Assembly (NCBI GenBank): GCA_029255685.2
Contig: CM055319.2
Coordinates: 11,022,747-11,086,746, forward strand
From: Silene conica
Lineage: Eukaryota > Streptophyta > Magnoliopsida > Caryophyllales > Caryophyllaceae
Direction of reading: 5' to 3'
Length of the DNA stretch: 64,000 nt
Shown here: positions 32,001 through 43,672 of the stretch, one piece after another
How the letters are laid out: every line of letters begins with the position of its first letter
How positions within the stretch are numbered: position 1 is the stretch's first letter
Program-made: the position numbers and the translations under genes
The notes under the pieces: model-generated
Told to the model about the DNA's origin: nothing
Databases searched by the model: none
Seen by the model: only the letters and a program-made list of their open reading frames with translations

Positions 32001-35000
32001 AAATGTTACTGGGCCTTGGACCTTGTGCTAATATTTAATGATGGTGATACAAGTATTGATCTTTTGTTTAACCTTAATTTATATGCCAATTCAGCCACAA
32101 TCTTCTCAGTTATATTATTTCATTTCTATAGTTTATTTTCCCTCACCGAAAGTGCAGTCTCAGTGCTCTCCTCGATGAGCTCCTGTTCTTGTTTTACCAT
32201 TTTCGTTGATTTATCGTTTTTCATCTCTTCCCGTACTCCGCCTGTTTCTCACGTTCATTAATTTTATACTCCACTAACACCATTCAATATGATTAGTACA
32301 CCCAGAAAACAAAACTTTACTTTGTGCTCTGTTTCATATCCACTTCCCAAACTCTTGCTATCTACATTTCAGCCATCACAAAGTTAGTTGACGGCCTTCA
32401 GTCAACCCCAATTGTGGACTGTGGACACATTGTGTATCGAGTCCACATAAGGGCGCATTACATTGTTAACCCAACTTTAGGTTCAATTAAGATGCATAAA
32501 TTATGATGGTTTTTCTAATTATAATGTGTACACATTTAGGTTTTTTTTTCTGTAGTTCAAATTATTTGCGGTAGATTAGGCTTACTGTGGTCATTTTAGA
32601 TCTAAAAATTAAACTTTTCTGAGATTTTAGTGTACTTTTTTTAAATAATGCTAAAAAGAAAAAAATTGTCAATTTAGGATCGATTTTGAAAATATTTATC
32701 AAATTGGGCTCCACATAGAATTAGGTTCGGGTTACCTAGATCTAGGTTGCACGGACACGCCTAAATTTTAGCTTCCGCGTGTCCGACACGGACACGCCTA
32801 GGACACGGCTCCATAAGTGTCGGACACTTCAAAAACCGTGTCTCCGGTTTTTTTTTTAAGCCAGGCGTGTCGGACACGGTTCAAAGTTGTCGGACACGGT
32901 CCGTATCCGGGGGACACGGCAAATAACAACAAAAACCAATTCTAATTTATAAACAAACGCTTGTTGTTGCCTCCATCGCCAAACCTAATTCTAAACAAAA
33001 ACCACCAACAACCTCTCTACGCCAGCCGCCGCCTCCTTACCTCGCCGGCTGCCGCCTCCTTGCCTCGCCATAGTTCAAGTAATTCCCCTAATCTCTTATT
33101 TATTATTCAAAATAAAATTAAGAGAATAATATAATTGAAGAAAATTAAAGAATCCAGAGAAATTGAAAGATTATCAAAGAGAGGTTGAATGATTTGATAA
33201 TAGGAATTTTCGATGGATTGGGATGACAGTAATCAAGAGTTTTGTGAAGATTGAATTTCTAAGCTAATTAATAATTAATAATATAAAGTAAAGTTGGTGG
33301 CATTGGATAAGCTTTCTTTGTGACATTAATAATATAAAGTAAAGTAGGAGGCGTTGGATAGTTTATCTCTTTTGATTTTTAAAACCTTATATCCGTCTTA
33401 AGTGAAGACGCCTCAAGTAATATCAACTTGTATGAATAAGACAAAATGAAAAGGCTAGGGAAAGAGCAAAAAGTTTGTCCTATCTATGCAAATGGGTCAT
33501 TATTTGTCCCGTCTTAAACTTAAGACGGATACTTCCGTTTTAAATGAGAGTTTGTGTATTTTGTAAGGCTTGAATGTCTATTTAAATTTCGGTTGTAATA
33601 TGGATTTTCTATTTTGTAAGACATATTTGACTTTGACGTATAAGACATTAGTATTGGTTGTTATTTTATGACTTTGTTACCTTTAAATGACAAAAGTTTA
33701 GAGATTGGTTGTAATAGACTTTAAATTCTCTTTATTTTAATATGTATATTGTTTTTTTTTTGCCGTGTCGTGTCCTAAAAAAATCGGAGTGCCGTGTCCC
33801 GTGTCCATGTCGTGTCCGTGTCCGTGTCCGTTTCCGTGCAACCTAGACCTAGATTTGGGAAAGAGCTGCCGTTTTGCTTGGCGACTCTATGAGTGAATGG
33901 CCACTTTGCTAACAAAAAACACTGAAATTAGTATGTAGAAGATTGTTATTAAAGTAGTTGCAATACTCTGGCTGAGTTGGCAGTGATCTTATGCATTGCT
34001 CCAGAGGTCGACAGTTTGATACTTCTTCCTACAACTGCTTTTGTGGCGAGGCAAACACAAGACTTGGGATTAAGTTTACGTTCACTTACCACTACACCAC
34101 GCCCAGCTTCATGTTCAATATAATCTTCATTAAGTATATATCTTTTACGTTTTCAGTGCAAAACCACCACCCCCAATGGCTATTCTAACATAAAGTCACC
34201 ACATGATGCGGCGACTGTGTTCCCCATTCCCAACTTCCTCAAATTGGATCTTACATGGAGCCCAATTAAGTATCATTCTGACCCAAAACACTATTTTTTA
34301 AAGCATTATTCAGTTTTAGTTTAGGTTGAAATGTGGAATAAATAACTTCAAGAACAAGTAATTCTAAATCAAAATCATAATTTAAAACTGATTTTTAGAT
34401 TTCGGGTAATCAGATATCCGATATTTCTGATATTGTAAATCGGATATCTGTAGGAGTTTTGATAGGATAGTAAAATCTGGATTATCGGATCAGATATCCA
34501 ATTCCTCCTCGTGGCTAGCTGAACGCTTTGCAAAATCATACTTTATCTTTCCATTCTTACCCATCCAAGGCGGGTCAGAAAACAAGAAATGATATTGCTC
34601 ATAGCTCTCTTCCACTCTTCGAGGTAATCAAGAGACAACCTGGCGAACTGAAACATCTTACTAGCCAGAGGAAAAATAAGCCTTTTCTTTCATGCTTTCC
34701 CACAGGTCTGGAGATAGCAACAAGTCTTTGTAGAGAACAACAATTAAACTACAAAGGCTTTATCCCAGAAATTTAGGGAGCTGTTTGAAGGAATTACATT
34801 GTTGGAAAAGGGAGGTTGGAGGGAAACATAAGGAAAAGGGGGAAATGTGAGTCACAAAAATAAAGTGAACAGGTGATTTGAGGCTAATAGAGGAGCCACA
34901 AAATGGGAAAAAAAAACAGAATTTTTTTTAAAGATTTGAATAAAAAGAGTAAACAAAAGGTGAAAAAGAAAGAAAATTGTTGGGATGGAAATGAAGCATC

Positions 35001-38000
35001 ACATCACATAAACACTATCATTAGCGCGAAAAAGGAACTGGGTTATGACAGTGTTAAGGTCTTTAGTATAGTTCACTGGAAGCACAGGATGAAGTAGATG
35101 TGCATTGGGCTGTGGAGTTTTGCATACTGAAGTTTGTCCTGGGTTGAGTAGCATTGTTTGTCTATATGTATATATACTTGTTTACTGTGGCACGGAACTG
35201 AGTACTCACCATCCTTCTGTTTTCCGTGAACATATATAATAAAGCTTCACTGTGAATAGGATCTCAATGTTATAGGTCTGGAGTCCCCTAAATTTTGTTT
35301 TGAATGTTCAAAGTGCTTGAACCTGCTTGTGCACTTATGGTTTCTGTTGGCATTTCTGATTAAGTTATTGGGTATTGTTGATTCAAGGATTAGCCAACGT
35401 TAGTTGCATATGTATGCATTACCTAACTTAAGATGTTTTCATTATGTTTCTTGGTCATCTTGGATGACTTTCCATATTTTACATTTTGGCCAACCATGGC
35501 TCCACTTTTTCTTGCTCTTATGTTGACATTAAATCCATTGTGCAGCCTCTAAGGTAAACCCCATCCACATTCAGTATTTCAACTTTGCTGGAAGGGTAAT
35601 TGCCTTGGCTTTAATGCACAAGATTCAAATCGGAGGTGTTCTGGATCGTGTATTTTTCTTGCAATTAGCTGGAAGACGTGTTTTTCTGGAAGATATAAAG
35701 GATGCTGATCCATTCGTCTATAATAGCTGCAAACAAATACTAGAAATGGATCCCGAATTTATAGATTCTGATGCGCTGGGGTTAACATTTGTTACTGAAG
35801 TTGAAGAGCTTGGATCTATGAAAGTTGTGGAACTCTGCGCTGGTGGGGAAAGCATTGTCGTGAACAGCAAAAATAGAAGGGAATATGTTCAACTTCTTGT
35901 TGAGCAGCGTTTTGTTAAATCCATCACAAAACAAGTGTCTTCCTTTGCGAAAGGTTTTGCTGACATTCTTCGTGATGCTAATCTCCGAACAACCTTTTTT
36001 GAGAGCCTAGAGCTGGAAGATCTTGATTGGATGTTACACGGTAGTGGAAGTCAGGAGATCTCTGTTGATGATTGGAAGGCACATACCGATTATGACGGCT
36101 ACAAAAAATCTGACCCCCAGATAATTTGGTTTTGGAAGGTATGTAGAAGCAAAGGACTAGTATTTATTGTTCTCTTGTTTGTTAAGCACTTTTTCAGTTT
36201 TATTTCTCTCATCTTGGAAGTCAGGACTGCAGTTAGCTTTGTCAATATAATTTTGAAATATGTAGAGTTTCTTCAAGACTTCGTCGCCTACATTAGGAAA
36301 ACAATTTGGACGCAGCTTTAGGAGTAGTTTAGACGTAGAAAACCCCTCTTATTTTCTCTCCTTTAATTAATTTAATTACTACTCTAATTCAATCTCAAGT
36401 TTCTACCTTTTGTAATGCGGTTATTAGATATATACAATTCCTAAACACATTTCCTTTCTTATGGCATAATTTTCTTAATTCCCTCTCTACATTATTGTTA
36501 TTTATTTTAGGATTTTTCGTCAGAAAGTACCTTATATTTATGCCCATTTATGAACCACTACCTTACTTTATTTTTTAGGTTTTCAACTACCTTACATTTT
36601 ATTTTTTTGTTAACACCTACCAAAAATAAGACTCAGACCACTATAGTCGAATTTCCGGTCACTTTAATCGAATTTCCGGTGATAACCTTACTTTCTCACG
36701 TGTGAGACTCCAAAATTCTCTCTTAAATGAAAATGGTTATGACTACTACCGTTTACACAATGATAGAGAGAGGGTGAGTGTGTATTGTAGACACATATGC
36801 AAGTGTCTTTGGGTAACGGGGAGGGGAAAATTAGGTGAATGTACATGTGGTGAGAAAAAGAAGTGTCATGCCAAGAAGTGTAGTAAAAAGGAGTCATTCA
36901 AATAAGAAGTCTAAGACTAGCTCATAACTGTGGCTGGCCTTACCACAACAAGTGTACTTCCGTCCATTTGTGATGGAAATTTGGAGCCTCACACGTGAGA
37001 AAGTCAGGCCGGATATTCGACTAAAGTAGAATGAGTCTTATTTTTGGTAGGTGTTAACAAAAAAAATAAAATGTAAGGTAGTTGAAAACCAAAAAAACAA
37101 AGTAAGGTATTTGTTCACAAATGGGTCATAAATGTAAGGTAGTTTCTGACAAAAAAACCCTTTATTTTATGTTACTTATCTTGTAAATTTTACAATTTCT
37201 TAGTTAATTATGTTAAAGTTCTCATCTTTATAGTTTTTATTATGTTTAGCATTATACTAGTGGTAGTGGGTAGTTTAATTATTGCATTATTTGTGTTAAC
37301 CATGGGTGAGTAGGATCTGTCTAGTGTTTAAGGGGGAGTTTGGGTAAACATGAGGGATGATAATGAGTTTTTTACACTTGAATATGGGTTAAAAGTTTAG
37401 TGTTCACTTATATGCATATAAGTTGTTTGATGAATTGCTTGAATGAAAGTTTGAGTCTTTTGTTGATATGTTTGGCTATTTCTTGAGTGGAAACACAAAG
37501 GGGTAGAGCATTAGATGGCATGTTTCTGACTTAAAGTGAAAGCTTTGTGGTAAGCTTAAGGAAGGCCTAAGATATTAGCTCTAAGCCTTGACCAAAACCG
37601 TTCCTCATTTGTCGTTGACCTTTGCATCTCCCTCCCCCTACCTAGATGAACCCAAAAACCCTAGCTTTTCTTCTCTTCGTTTTCGTGCTTGTGTGTGTGT
37701 GTTTACTTAATGTTCTAGCCTAGTTTGTTAGCATAGTATTCCCTCAAACGTTGTGTACCCGACGAAATTAGAACGAGGCAGACTTATAACCAATCTAACC
37801 CCACCATCCTTGAGACAGGCCTCGACCGCTAGCTACACAGTAGTTGGGTTTTACAAATTTTGTTCGACATGTGTGACGACAAAACCTAGTGTCAAGTGAA
37901 ATAAAGAGACGTTTTAGGCAAAAGGATGAATTCTACAAAAAAAAAAAAAAAAAATATTATTTAAAGTGTCACATTAATAAGGGTTTAGTTCCAGGTCCAT

Positions 38001-38700
38001 TCTCATATCCTTGATTGTTGTATAAGACATGAGTATTTCCCCTAAAAAGTGAAGAGTTGAAGTAACATAACCAGTACCCCCGTGGCAGCACCACCTCCTT
38101 TGAACCCTGACCTAAAACCCCTCCCTTAATTACACCTGGCCCCTCCACCGCACACGGACCATATTCAACAATCGCAACTGCCTGCATTGACCAACTCCAG
38201 CCTTTCCCGACATCTATCCTTGCCACCTCTCACAACCTTATCTCACTACTGAGTGAGTGGCGGTGCAACTCATTAGTATGACATGGTGGTCGAGGATGTG
38301 GAACGTCACATGTATGAAAGAAGCCTTGTTAATGTTTCATGCTATAAAGAAAGAGTCCAAACTTATCCTTCGAAATTCTGCTTAACCTGTCATGCATTGT
38401 TCGCCTGGTCTAATCAGTCATCGGTGGGCTTTGCAGGTTGTTCGACAGCTGAACGCGGAGCAGAAAAGAACCCTACTCTTCTTCTGGACGTCAGTTAAGT
38501 ATCTTCCAGTTGAGGGGTTTCGCGCTTTGTCTTCCAAGCTGTTCATCTACAAATCGATGGAGCCCCAGGACCGATTGCCCTCATCCCACACATGCTTTTA
38601 TCAGCTCTGTATCCCACAATACTCCACAAAAGCCATCATGAAAGATCGCCTTCGAGTTATCACCCAGGAGCATGTTGGATGTAGCTTCGGAACATGGTGA
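29087..38700 (+). CDS. UPL5: HECT-type E3 ubiquitin ligase UPL5
   Basis: Three coding exons: 29,087-30,821, 35,546-36,138 and 38,437-38,700, giving 863 residues, close to the roughly 870 of Arabidopsis UPL5. A ubiquitin-like domain lies at about residues 51-126 (LGDTVEELHWRIQMITGIPV, RLIYKGKQL). A low-complexity middle follows, then a HECT domain from about 505 to the end (GPGVLREWFCLVCQAFFDP, NFAGRVIALALMHK, EGFRALSSKLFIY). The catalytic Cys is at about 829 in SSHTCFYQLCIPQY. HECT ligases take ubiquitin onto this Cys and pass it to substrates; Arabidopsis UPL5 targets WRKY53 in leaf senescence. The start ATG opens the long ORF directly after a pyrimidine-rich leader. Intron 1 begins with GC, not GT: only the GC donor at 30,822 restores the expected PNP-ASKVNP reading. 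No stop or frameshift is seen. Confidence 0.95.
31199..31510. repeat. tandem ~160-bp duplication in UPL5 intron 1
   Basis: A unit running from ACTTCAGAATGTAGTTTCTA through TATGGACTTCTTATCCTT to AATGATCCATGTTATCTGCC occurs twice, the second copy starting at about 31,361. The copies differ at perhaps one base in eight, so the duplication is not recent. Confidence 0.8.
31560..31690 (+). mobile_element. SINE-like fragment
   Basis: CACATGTAGGCAATCTTACC then GGAGACAGCTGTTTTCTCGG resembles the body of widespread plant SINEs, in which GCAGCCTTACCCC is followed by GAGAGGCTGTTTCC. Pol III boxes and a clean TSD are not visible, so this is probably a truncated copy. Confidence 0.4.
32745..33843. mobile_element. 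hAT-like non-autonomous element (1.1 kb)
   Basis: The ends read GGTTGCACGGACACGCC on the left and CCGTGTCCGTTTCCGTGCAACC on the right. They are flanked by TAGATCTA (32,737-32,744) and TAGACCTA (33,844-33,851), an 8-bp duplication with one mismatch. The subterminal regions are packed with GTGTCCG/CGGACAC motifs in both orientations, as expected of hAT transposase-binding sites. The interior has a CGCCGCCTCCTTGCCTCGCC duplicate at 33,020-33,070 that could be captured gene sequence. No transposase. Confidence 0.75.
33392..33529. mobile_element. small Stowaway-like MITE nested in the hAT element
   Basis: TCCGTCTTAAGTGAAGACG on the left and CGTCTTAAACTTAAGACGGA on the right are inverted and flanked by TA on both sides. 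Related ATCCGTCTTAAGTTTAAGAC stretches occur at 3,823-3,845 and near 41,850-41,960, so this is a dispersed family in this genome. Confidence 0.65.
33966..34115 (+). mobile_element. tRNA-derived SINE-like fragment
   Basis: A good Pol III A box, TGGCTGAGTTGG, lies at 33,969-33,980. A degenerate B box, CAGTTTGATAC, lies at 34,012-34,022, the spacing found in tRNAs. The following AAACACAAGACTTGGGATTA resembles SINE body. No A-tail or TSD is obvious. Confidence 0.5.
36139..38436 (+). other. UPL5 intron 2 (GT-AG, 2.3 kb)
   Basis: The donor AAG/GTATGT follows IIWFWK and the acceptor TTTGCAG precedes VVRQLN; the phase is 0. It contains a MULE-type MITE. An A-run of about 19 nt at 37,938-37,956 follows GTCAAGTGAAATAAAGAGAC and could mark the 3' end of an unidentified retroposed sequence. 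Confidence 0.9.
36510..37160. mobile_element. MULE-type MITE with ~190-bp TIRs
   Basis: A perfect 9-bp duplication, TTTATTTTA, lies at 36,501-36,509 and 37,161-37,169. The arms read GGATTTTTCGTCAGAAAGTA and, inverted, GGGTTTTTTTGTCAGAAACT, and stay alignable through CTACCTTACATTTTATTTTT and GTTAACACCTACC to the ACGTGTGAG region. A core of about 250 bp separates them. Non-coding. Confidence 0.92.
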
Positions 38701-39054
38701 CACTAATGGTCTCATTTGGATGCTGTCAGCCGCTGGGATCTATACATATATAGCCTCGGCTTTTAGGGTCTGTACAGATTTGGTAGGGTACTCAGTTTAG
38801 GTTGGAAATGAATGCCATAAATATTTAAATGAGTCCGTGTTAGGGTACTCATTTCGAGTCATTATACACATTGCTTGGAAACTGTATATATTTAGAGTGG
38901 AAATCAAGATGAGAAGCTCCGCTTCCATTAGCTGCTCTGTGCTTCACTCGTCACCACCTTTTTGATACTTAATGGGGAACTGGCTGCTTCGATCACCCGT
39001 CTTGTCTCTGAAGTCCGAACTAAGGGTTGTACATGCATCTTTTCATGCTAAACA

Positions 39055-39060
39055 AATAAA
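39055..39060 (+). terminator. candidate UPL5 poly(A) signal
   Basis: AATAAA lies about 355 nt after the UPL5 stop in a T-rich stretch, a plausible 3' UTR length. Plant signals are loose, so this is only a suggestion. Confidence 0.3.
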
Positions 39061-39505
39061 ATTCTTTGATCTACTTTTCTATTGCAGATTTGCGCTTTGT
39101 GTTTGTCCATTTTTACATTCAAATATATATATTTGACTAATTTAGCTTTTGAGAGCTCTCAGTAATCCAGTTGAGGAGCCTATTTATGATTCAAATGCAG
39201 GTAAAATACCCAGACTCATAGAAAACCTATATTATTATTCATAAACTTGATCCAACATCTCCGACGCATACTGACTCTCAAAATCCTGATCTTTTACAGC
39301 CAACAAAATCATCTTCCCCAAAAACCCGACCCAAAGCTTTTACCTTAATCATATAATAAGAATAGTGATAGTAAAGTAATGGGGCTAGAACAGTAACAAT
39401 AAGTGAAAGCACAAATCTCTTAATGCAAATACAATAAATAATTCAAACAAATAGGAAGGACCCTGTGTTGAAGCGCACTCTTTCTGAAGTCCGAGCAGAT
39501 GAAAA

Positions 39506-40446
39506 TTACTCGGTCTTCTCCACAGGAACCTCTTCTGCTGCAGTGGTAGCCTCCACTGCCGCAGCTGGTTCCTCTTCTGGAGCCTTAGCCTCTTCAACTG
39601 GGGCTTCAACTGGGGATTCAACGGCCTCTTCAACTGGGGCTTCAACGGCTTCAGTGGGAGTCGGGGCCACTTCTGTTGGCTGTTCAACAGCTGGCTCCTC
39701 GGTGGCTGGCTTCTCTTCGGCTTCTGGGGCAGCCTCCACAGTTGGCTCCTCAGCTGCTGGCACAGCTTCTGTTCCTGTTACTGTCTCTGCCTCGGCTTTC
39801 TCTTCGGTTACTGGCTCGGCTTCAACAGCTGGCTCAGTGACTTCAGTTGCGACCTCCTCCACAGTTGGAGCGTCTGTGGCAGCTGGTGCTGGTGCTGGTG
39901 CTTCAGGTTCAACAGCAGGGGTGGTGGTCTCCTCGACCTTGATCACCTCAGGAGTCTCTGCTACTGGCAATGTTGTTGCAACCTGCAGGTCATATCAAAT
40001 AGTCAGTAAACTTAATATTCGTAAATTGATCATTTAAGTATCACTTCTTACATGGCTTCCCAGTGTCATATTAAGTAGTTCCCTTGAGCCCTGTCGATCA
40101 TGCTGACCAATTAGGGCAGATCGTAAACGACTCAACATATATAGGCAGCAAAAGGGAAGTTGAACATTAGTTTTTATCTGATCCAAGTTAACTTAGGGTC
40201 CAAGACTCCTAGGCTACTAGCATATGATCAAGTCATAAAATTAAGTTTATACAAAATCTAAGTTGCATCATAACCAATGCATTATAGAGATACTGTGAAT
40301 GGCCAACTCGTTTAGCAGGATACGAACATACACGGGTGCTAGTGTGATAAGAAAGAACATCTAAGTAACGAATTCGCAAACTTAAAACAGATTACAGATG
40401 CATAGAAATCAAAGATTGTAAGAGAGAGATGTACCTCAGTGGCCAT
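39506..40446 (-). CDS. acidic Pro/Glu/Ala/Val-rich protein, two exons
   Basis: Coding exon 1 is only 12 nt (40,435-40,446, MATE), followed by a GT-AG intron (39,983-40,434) and a 159-codon exon 2 (39,506-39,982). The product has 162 residues. It opens MATEVATTLPVAETPEVIKV and then consists almost wholly of E, A, P, V and T in imperfect repeats (PVEAPVEEA, EEPAVEQPTEV, VEEVATEVTEP). There is no signal peptide, membrane segment or folded-domain signature; it should be intrinsically disordered and very acidic. Short angiosperm proteins of this composition starting MATxEV are known as unnamed or stress-associated proteins, but I cannot assign a function. The biased reading on the opposite strand (39,465-40,037) is a shadow. 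The gene is convergent with UPL5. Confidence 0.82.
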
Positions 40447-40545
40447 TGTGACAGGAAGTAGAAAGATGGAAAGTAGTAGTAGTAATAAAGAGAGAAGAGA
40501 ATGTTGTAAGAATGAGTTGATGAAATGTTGAAAGCTGAGAGGGAC

Positions 40546-40553
40546 TATTTATA
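40546..40553 (-). promoter_or_regulatory. TATA box of the acidic-protein gene
   Basis: On the minus strand TATAAATA lies 100 nt before the ATG, followed by a CT-rich leader with a TACTACTACT run. Spacing and context are typical of a plant TATA promoter. Confidence 0.6.
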
Positions 40554-40559
40554 CTAACA

Positions 40560-43500
40560 CCTAACATCACTGTGACTCTGTAAATCAGAAGACCTAATTA
40601 ACAAGGTTGTCACTTTTGCAAAAGAATCTTTGTAAATCAGACACATGCATGCTAATGCCCAATTACTCTGTCTACCTCTTAGACTCTTACTGTATTTTTC
40701 CCCTTATTGTCTATTTCAATGTGTTTTTAGCTGCTTATCTCTTTTACCTGTTTGTATACAGCGGTGGAGCGAGGAGGTTAGTAAAGTTTGCTGTCCCTCT
40801 CGACTTTGTAAAATATACTATCTGTTAGCAGTTTGCCGAACTGAACTAAATCCATCGGTTACAAGTTCTTGAAGTAAAAGCATGTTTCGAGAAATGCTGA
40901 TAACTAAGTTACGGAATTACTTTTTCACATTATTACCGATGATTCATTCAAATTATTCGGGTGATGGTATAGTAGTGAAACATCTCATCTGTATGGAATG
41001 TTTTGCAGAAATAATAATATTGCTTTAGTAAATGTCTTTAAAGTGGGGTAGACATTGTTGGGTGTAATTAAGGCAAAGATAATGGAAGGTTATCATACAT
41101 GCATGTTCTTGGAGACTACCTTTGTTATTGTTTAGTCTTTTTAACCTTGTACTATCAATTCTAAAGCTCTATCAATTTAAGCTATTACTGGTATAACAGC
41201 TTGGGATGCAGACTGCTGCATTTATCCTGCACCTTCTTTCTAGGACTGCATTTTTAATTTCTGATTGATCGCGACATTCCTCCACTAATTACGATTTCGG
41301 AATTTTACATAACTTTTAAATATAATTGTGTGACAACGAGGTCGTTAAATAGCAAGTTTAAAAGGTTATTAAAATCGGGAACTCAAACCCTTTGAAGGCT
41401 AATTTGGTAGCTAAATGTCAAAACGTTCAGTACTATGTGCTACAAAAAATGAGTTTTTGTATTACACGAGACCTCAACGGTTTGTTGGAACCAGGCCTCT
41501 CAAAAGGTAACAAAGATATGCGTTCAAATAGTGAGGTAAATGAGTCGGCCTAAGCTCAAACTTGGATGAGTTAAGATGGATTTAAAACTAACCGAACCTA
41601 AAAAATGAGCTACAGCTGAAGCGAGGCCAAGCCGATTAGCATGTTGACCATGATCACCAGATCACCAGAAAATGCGTAATTACATAGAATTATTAACATA
41701 AACCTTTTGTCTGTAAAGTGAGGAAACAATCTTATAGTGAATATTCTTGATGAGCAAAAGGTAGGGTCTTGAATCTTAATTAATAATCCAATGACTTTAG
41801 TTACAAATCAAAGAATACATCAGACAGACGATCACAAATTCTCCTTTTAGACGGATGTCTTAAACTCAAAACGGGTCAAATACAAACCACTTATATAAAT
41901 AGGGCATACATCTTATTATTGAATTCTTCCCTAGTCATTTTAAGTTTAAGACGGGATAGGTAATAGTGATAATTTTATAGAGTAAAAGGCATAATAATAG
42001 AGGGTATGGGACCTGCAGAGGCATATGGGTTCCAGGTCAGCCAACATCTGATCTGATTTCCTGAGATTGATCCTATTCAATCTTGTGACCTTTTGTCTCC
42101 TTAAATCCCTTTGATTAATTACCAACCATCATTATTATCTTTGAACTAAATCAATGGCCACAAAACATGCTTGCTAATTGCACTTCCTTTTCTGCCTACC
42201 TTGGGAATCCTCACTACTATTTGGTAGTCTACTTGAGATCATCTCCGTTTCTTTCTCTCCATCTGCCTTTTATGCTTCGGCTGAGCTTTTATTAAGGAAA
42301 AAATCAGTCGGTCCAGAATCGATATAAAGCATAAATAGTAGCCAATGAAAATTCCATTTTGTTGTTTAAATCGACGCTCGTCTCCATCATGGTTATCTCT
42401 AACTTTCCGTGATTGAAAAGACTCGTATGACAAATACAAACTTGAATATTGCACAATATATTGTGTATATACCAAATTCTCTAAAAGTTTATCGACCTTA
42501 GTGAAACCCTGTTCTTTTTTACTTATTTTTAGCTCATTTTCATTTTGTTTGCCTATATTTCATTAGGTTGTATATACGTTTAATCAATTATGTTGGGTTA
42601 ATCTCTTCACAAAATTAACTTTTAATTCAACTAAATTCACATCACTTCAATTTCACTCAATTTAGTTCAATTAAGGTCTACACCAATTAATTGAATTGAG
42701 TTCGTTTCAGCCGAAAAGAACGAGACCTTTTTATGATTACTACTTTGTAATATTAAACAAGGCAAGTTATTACAAGTTTGTGAGTAATTTATGTTGTGAG
42801 ACGGTTTTTATAGTAAATTTGAAAGGACAAAAGTTGAAAGTAACGAAAAGAAGATCCAATCCGAAGGAAGAATGAAAAAGGAATAGGGAAGTTGGAGATG
42901 CACATGGAACATACAAAAGTATACAAGTTAAAAGAGTGAAGGAAGGAAGGAAGGGAAGGGGGGATAGAGAGGCAGTGAGACAGCTCAAAAGGATTGAAAA
43001 GAGAATGAGAACCCCCATTTCTAATTCTATTGTTATTTGCATATATTTAATGGGATGAGTCATGCATCATCCATCTGTAAAGATATACTTGTAGCATCAA
43101 AATGTTAAGGGCGGTGAGGGATGGGACCCACTCCCGCAGCCCTCTTGAAGCATTACGACAAACACTTGTGTCAATGCACACACATACATACGGAGTACTC
43201 CATATTGAATCTTGATTGATTGAAGCAACTTGAATAAAGTGTAACCTCCTTATTAGCCTCTAATCCCGACACTTGACATCACCCCCGCTAGATACCACAT
43301 ATTCAATCCTAGCCTAGCCAGGCCCGTTGGTTCCTCGTCTTGTCAGCTTATGACATACTCAATCCTAGTCACGGTGTTGATTCCTCTTTTCATTTTAACG
43401 CTAATTGAGTTGATTCCTCTTTCCATTTTAATACTAGTGAAGTGTTAATTCTCTTTCCTTTTTTGGTTAAGTTTTTTCTGGTTTAAAATCAATTTCATGT

Positions 43501-43672
43501 CGTGTGGAGAATTTTGTGTGATCCAAAATCATTTCCTTAATTTTACTGTCAAAAAAAGAACCAACACCCTTACGAGGAAGTATCTCTGTAAAAAGACTGC
43601 ATCTAGTTTAAATAAAAAACGTCCCACTGTAATAGTTTAAGATAGGTATTGTCATCTAAATAATACGAAGTA
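40560..43672. other. intergenic stretch without a recognised gene
   Basis: It holds an isolated GGAATTACTTTTTCACAT stretch (about 40,913) matching the termini of the MITE upstream of UPL5, and a decayed GACGGATGTCTTAAACTC/GTTTAAGACGGGA pair (41,852-41,957) of the dispersed MITE family. The open frames at 42,239-42,475 and 42,770-43,063 show no domain. Confidence 0.55.

Larger units (their letters stand above)
30822..35545 (+). other. UPL5 intron 1 (GC-AG, 4.7 kb)
   Basis: The donor is CCAG followed by GCAAGG; the acceptor is ATTGTGCAG at 35,545. It holds a poly-C tract (about 30,889-30,906), a tandem duplication at about 31,199-31,510, two SINE-like pieces and a hAT-like MITE with a nested smaller MITE. 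A pair of ATCGGATATC-rich stretches (31,758-31,930 and 34,400-34,500) also lies here. The open frames in it have no recognisable domains. Confidence 0.88.

Noticed and set aside
34528-35097. Two short open frames (82 and 64 residues) in UPL5 intron 1
   Set aside because: No domain, and they sit inside a well-supported intron; the composition is like the intron around them.
39465-40037. 190-residue Ser/Ala/Gly/Thr-rich open frame on the plus strand
   Set aside because: It is the antisense of the repeat-rich exon 2 of the acidic-protein gene. The minus strand has a start, intron and TATA box; the plus frame has none.
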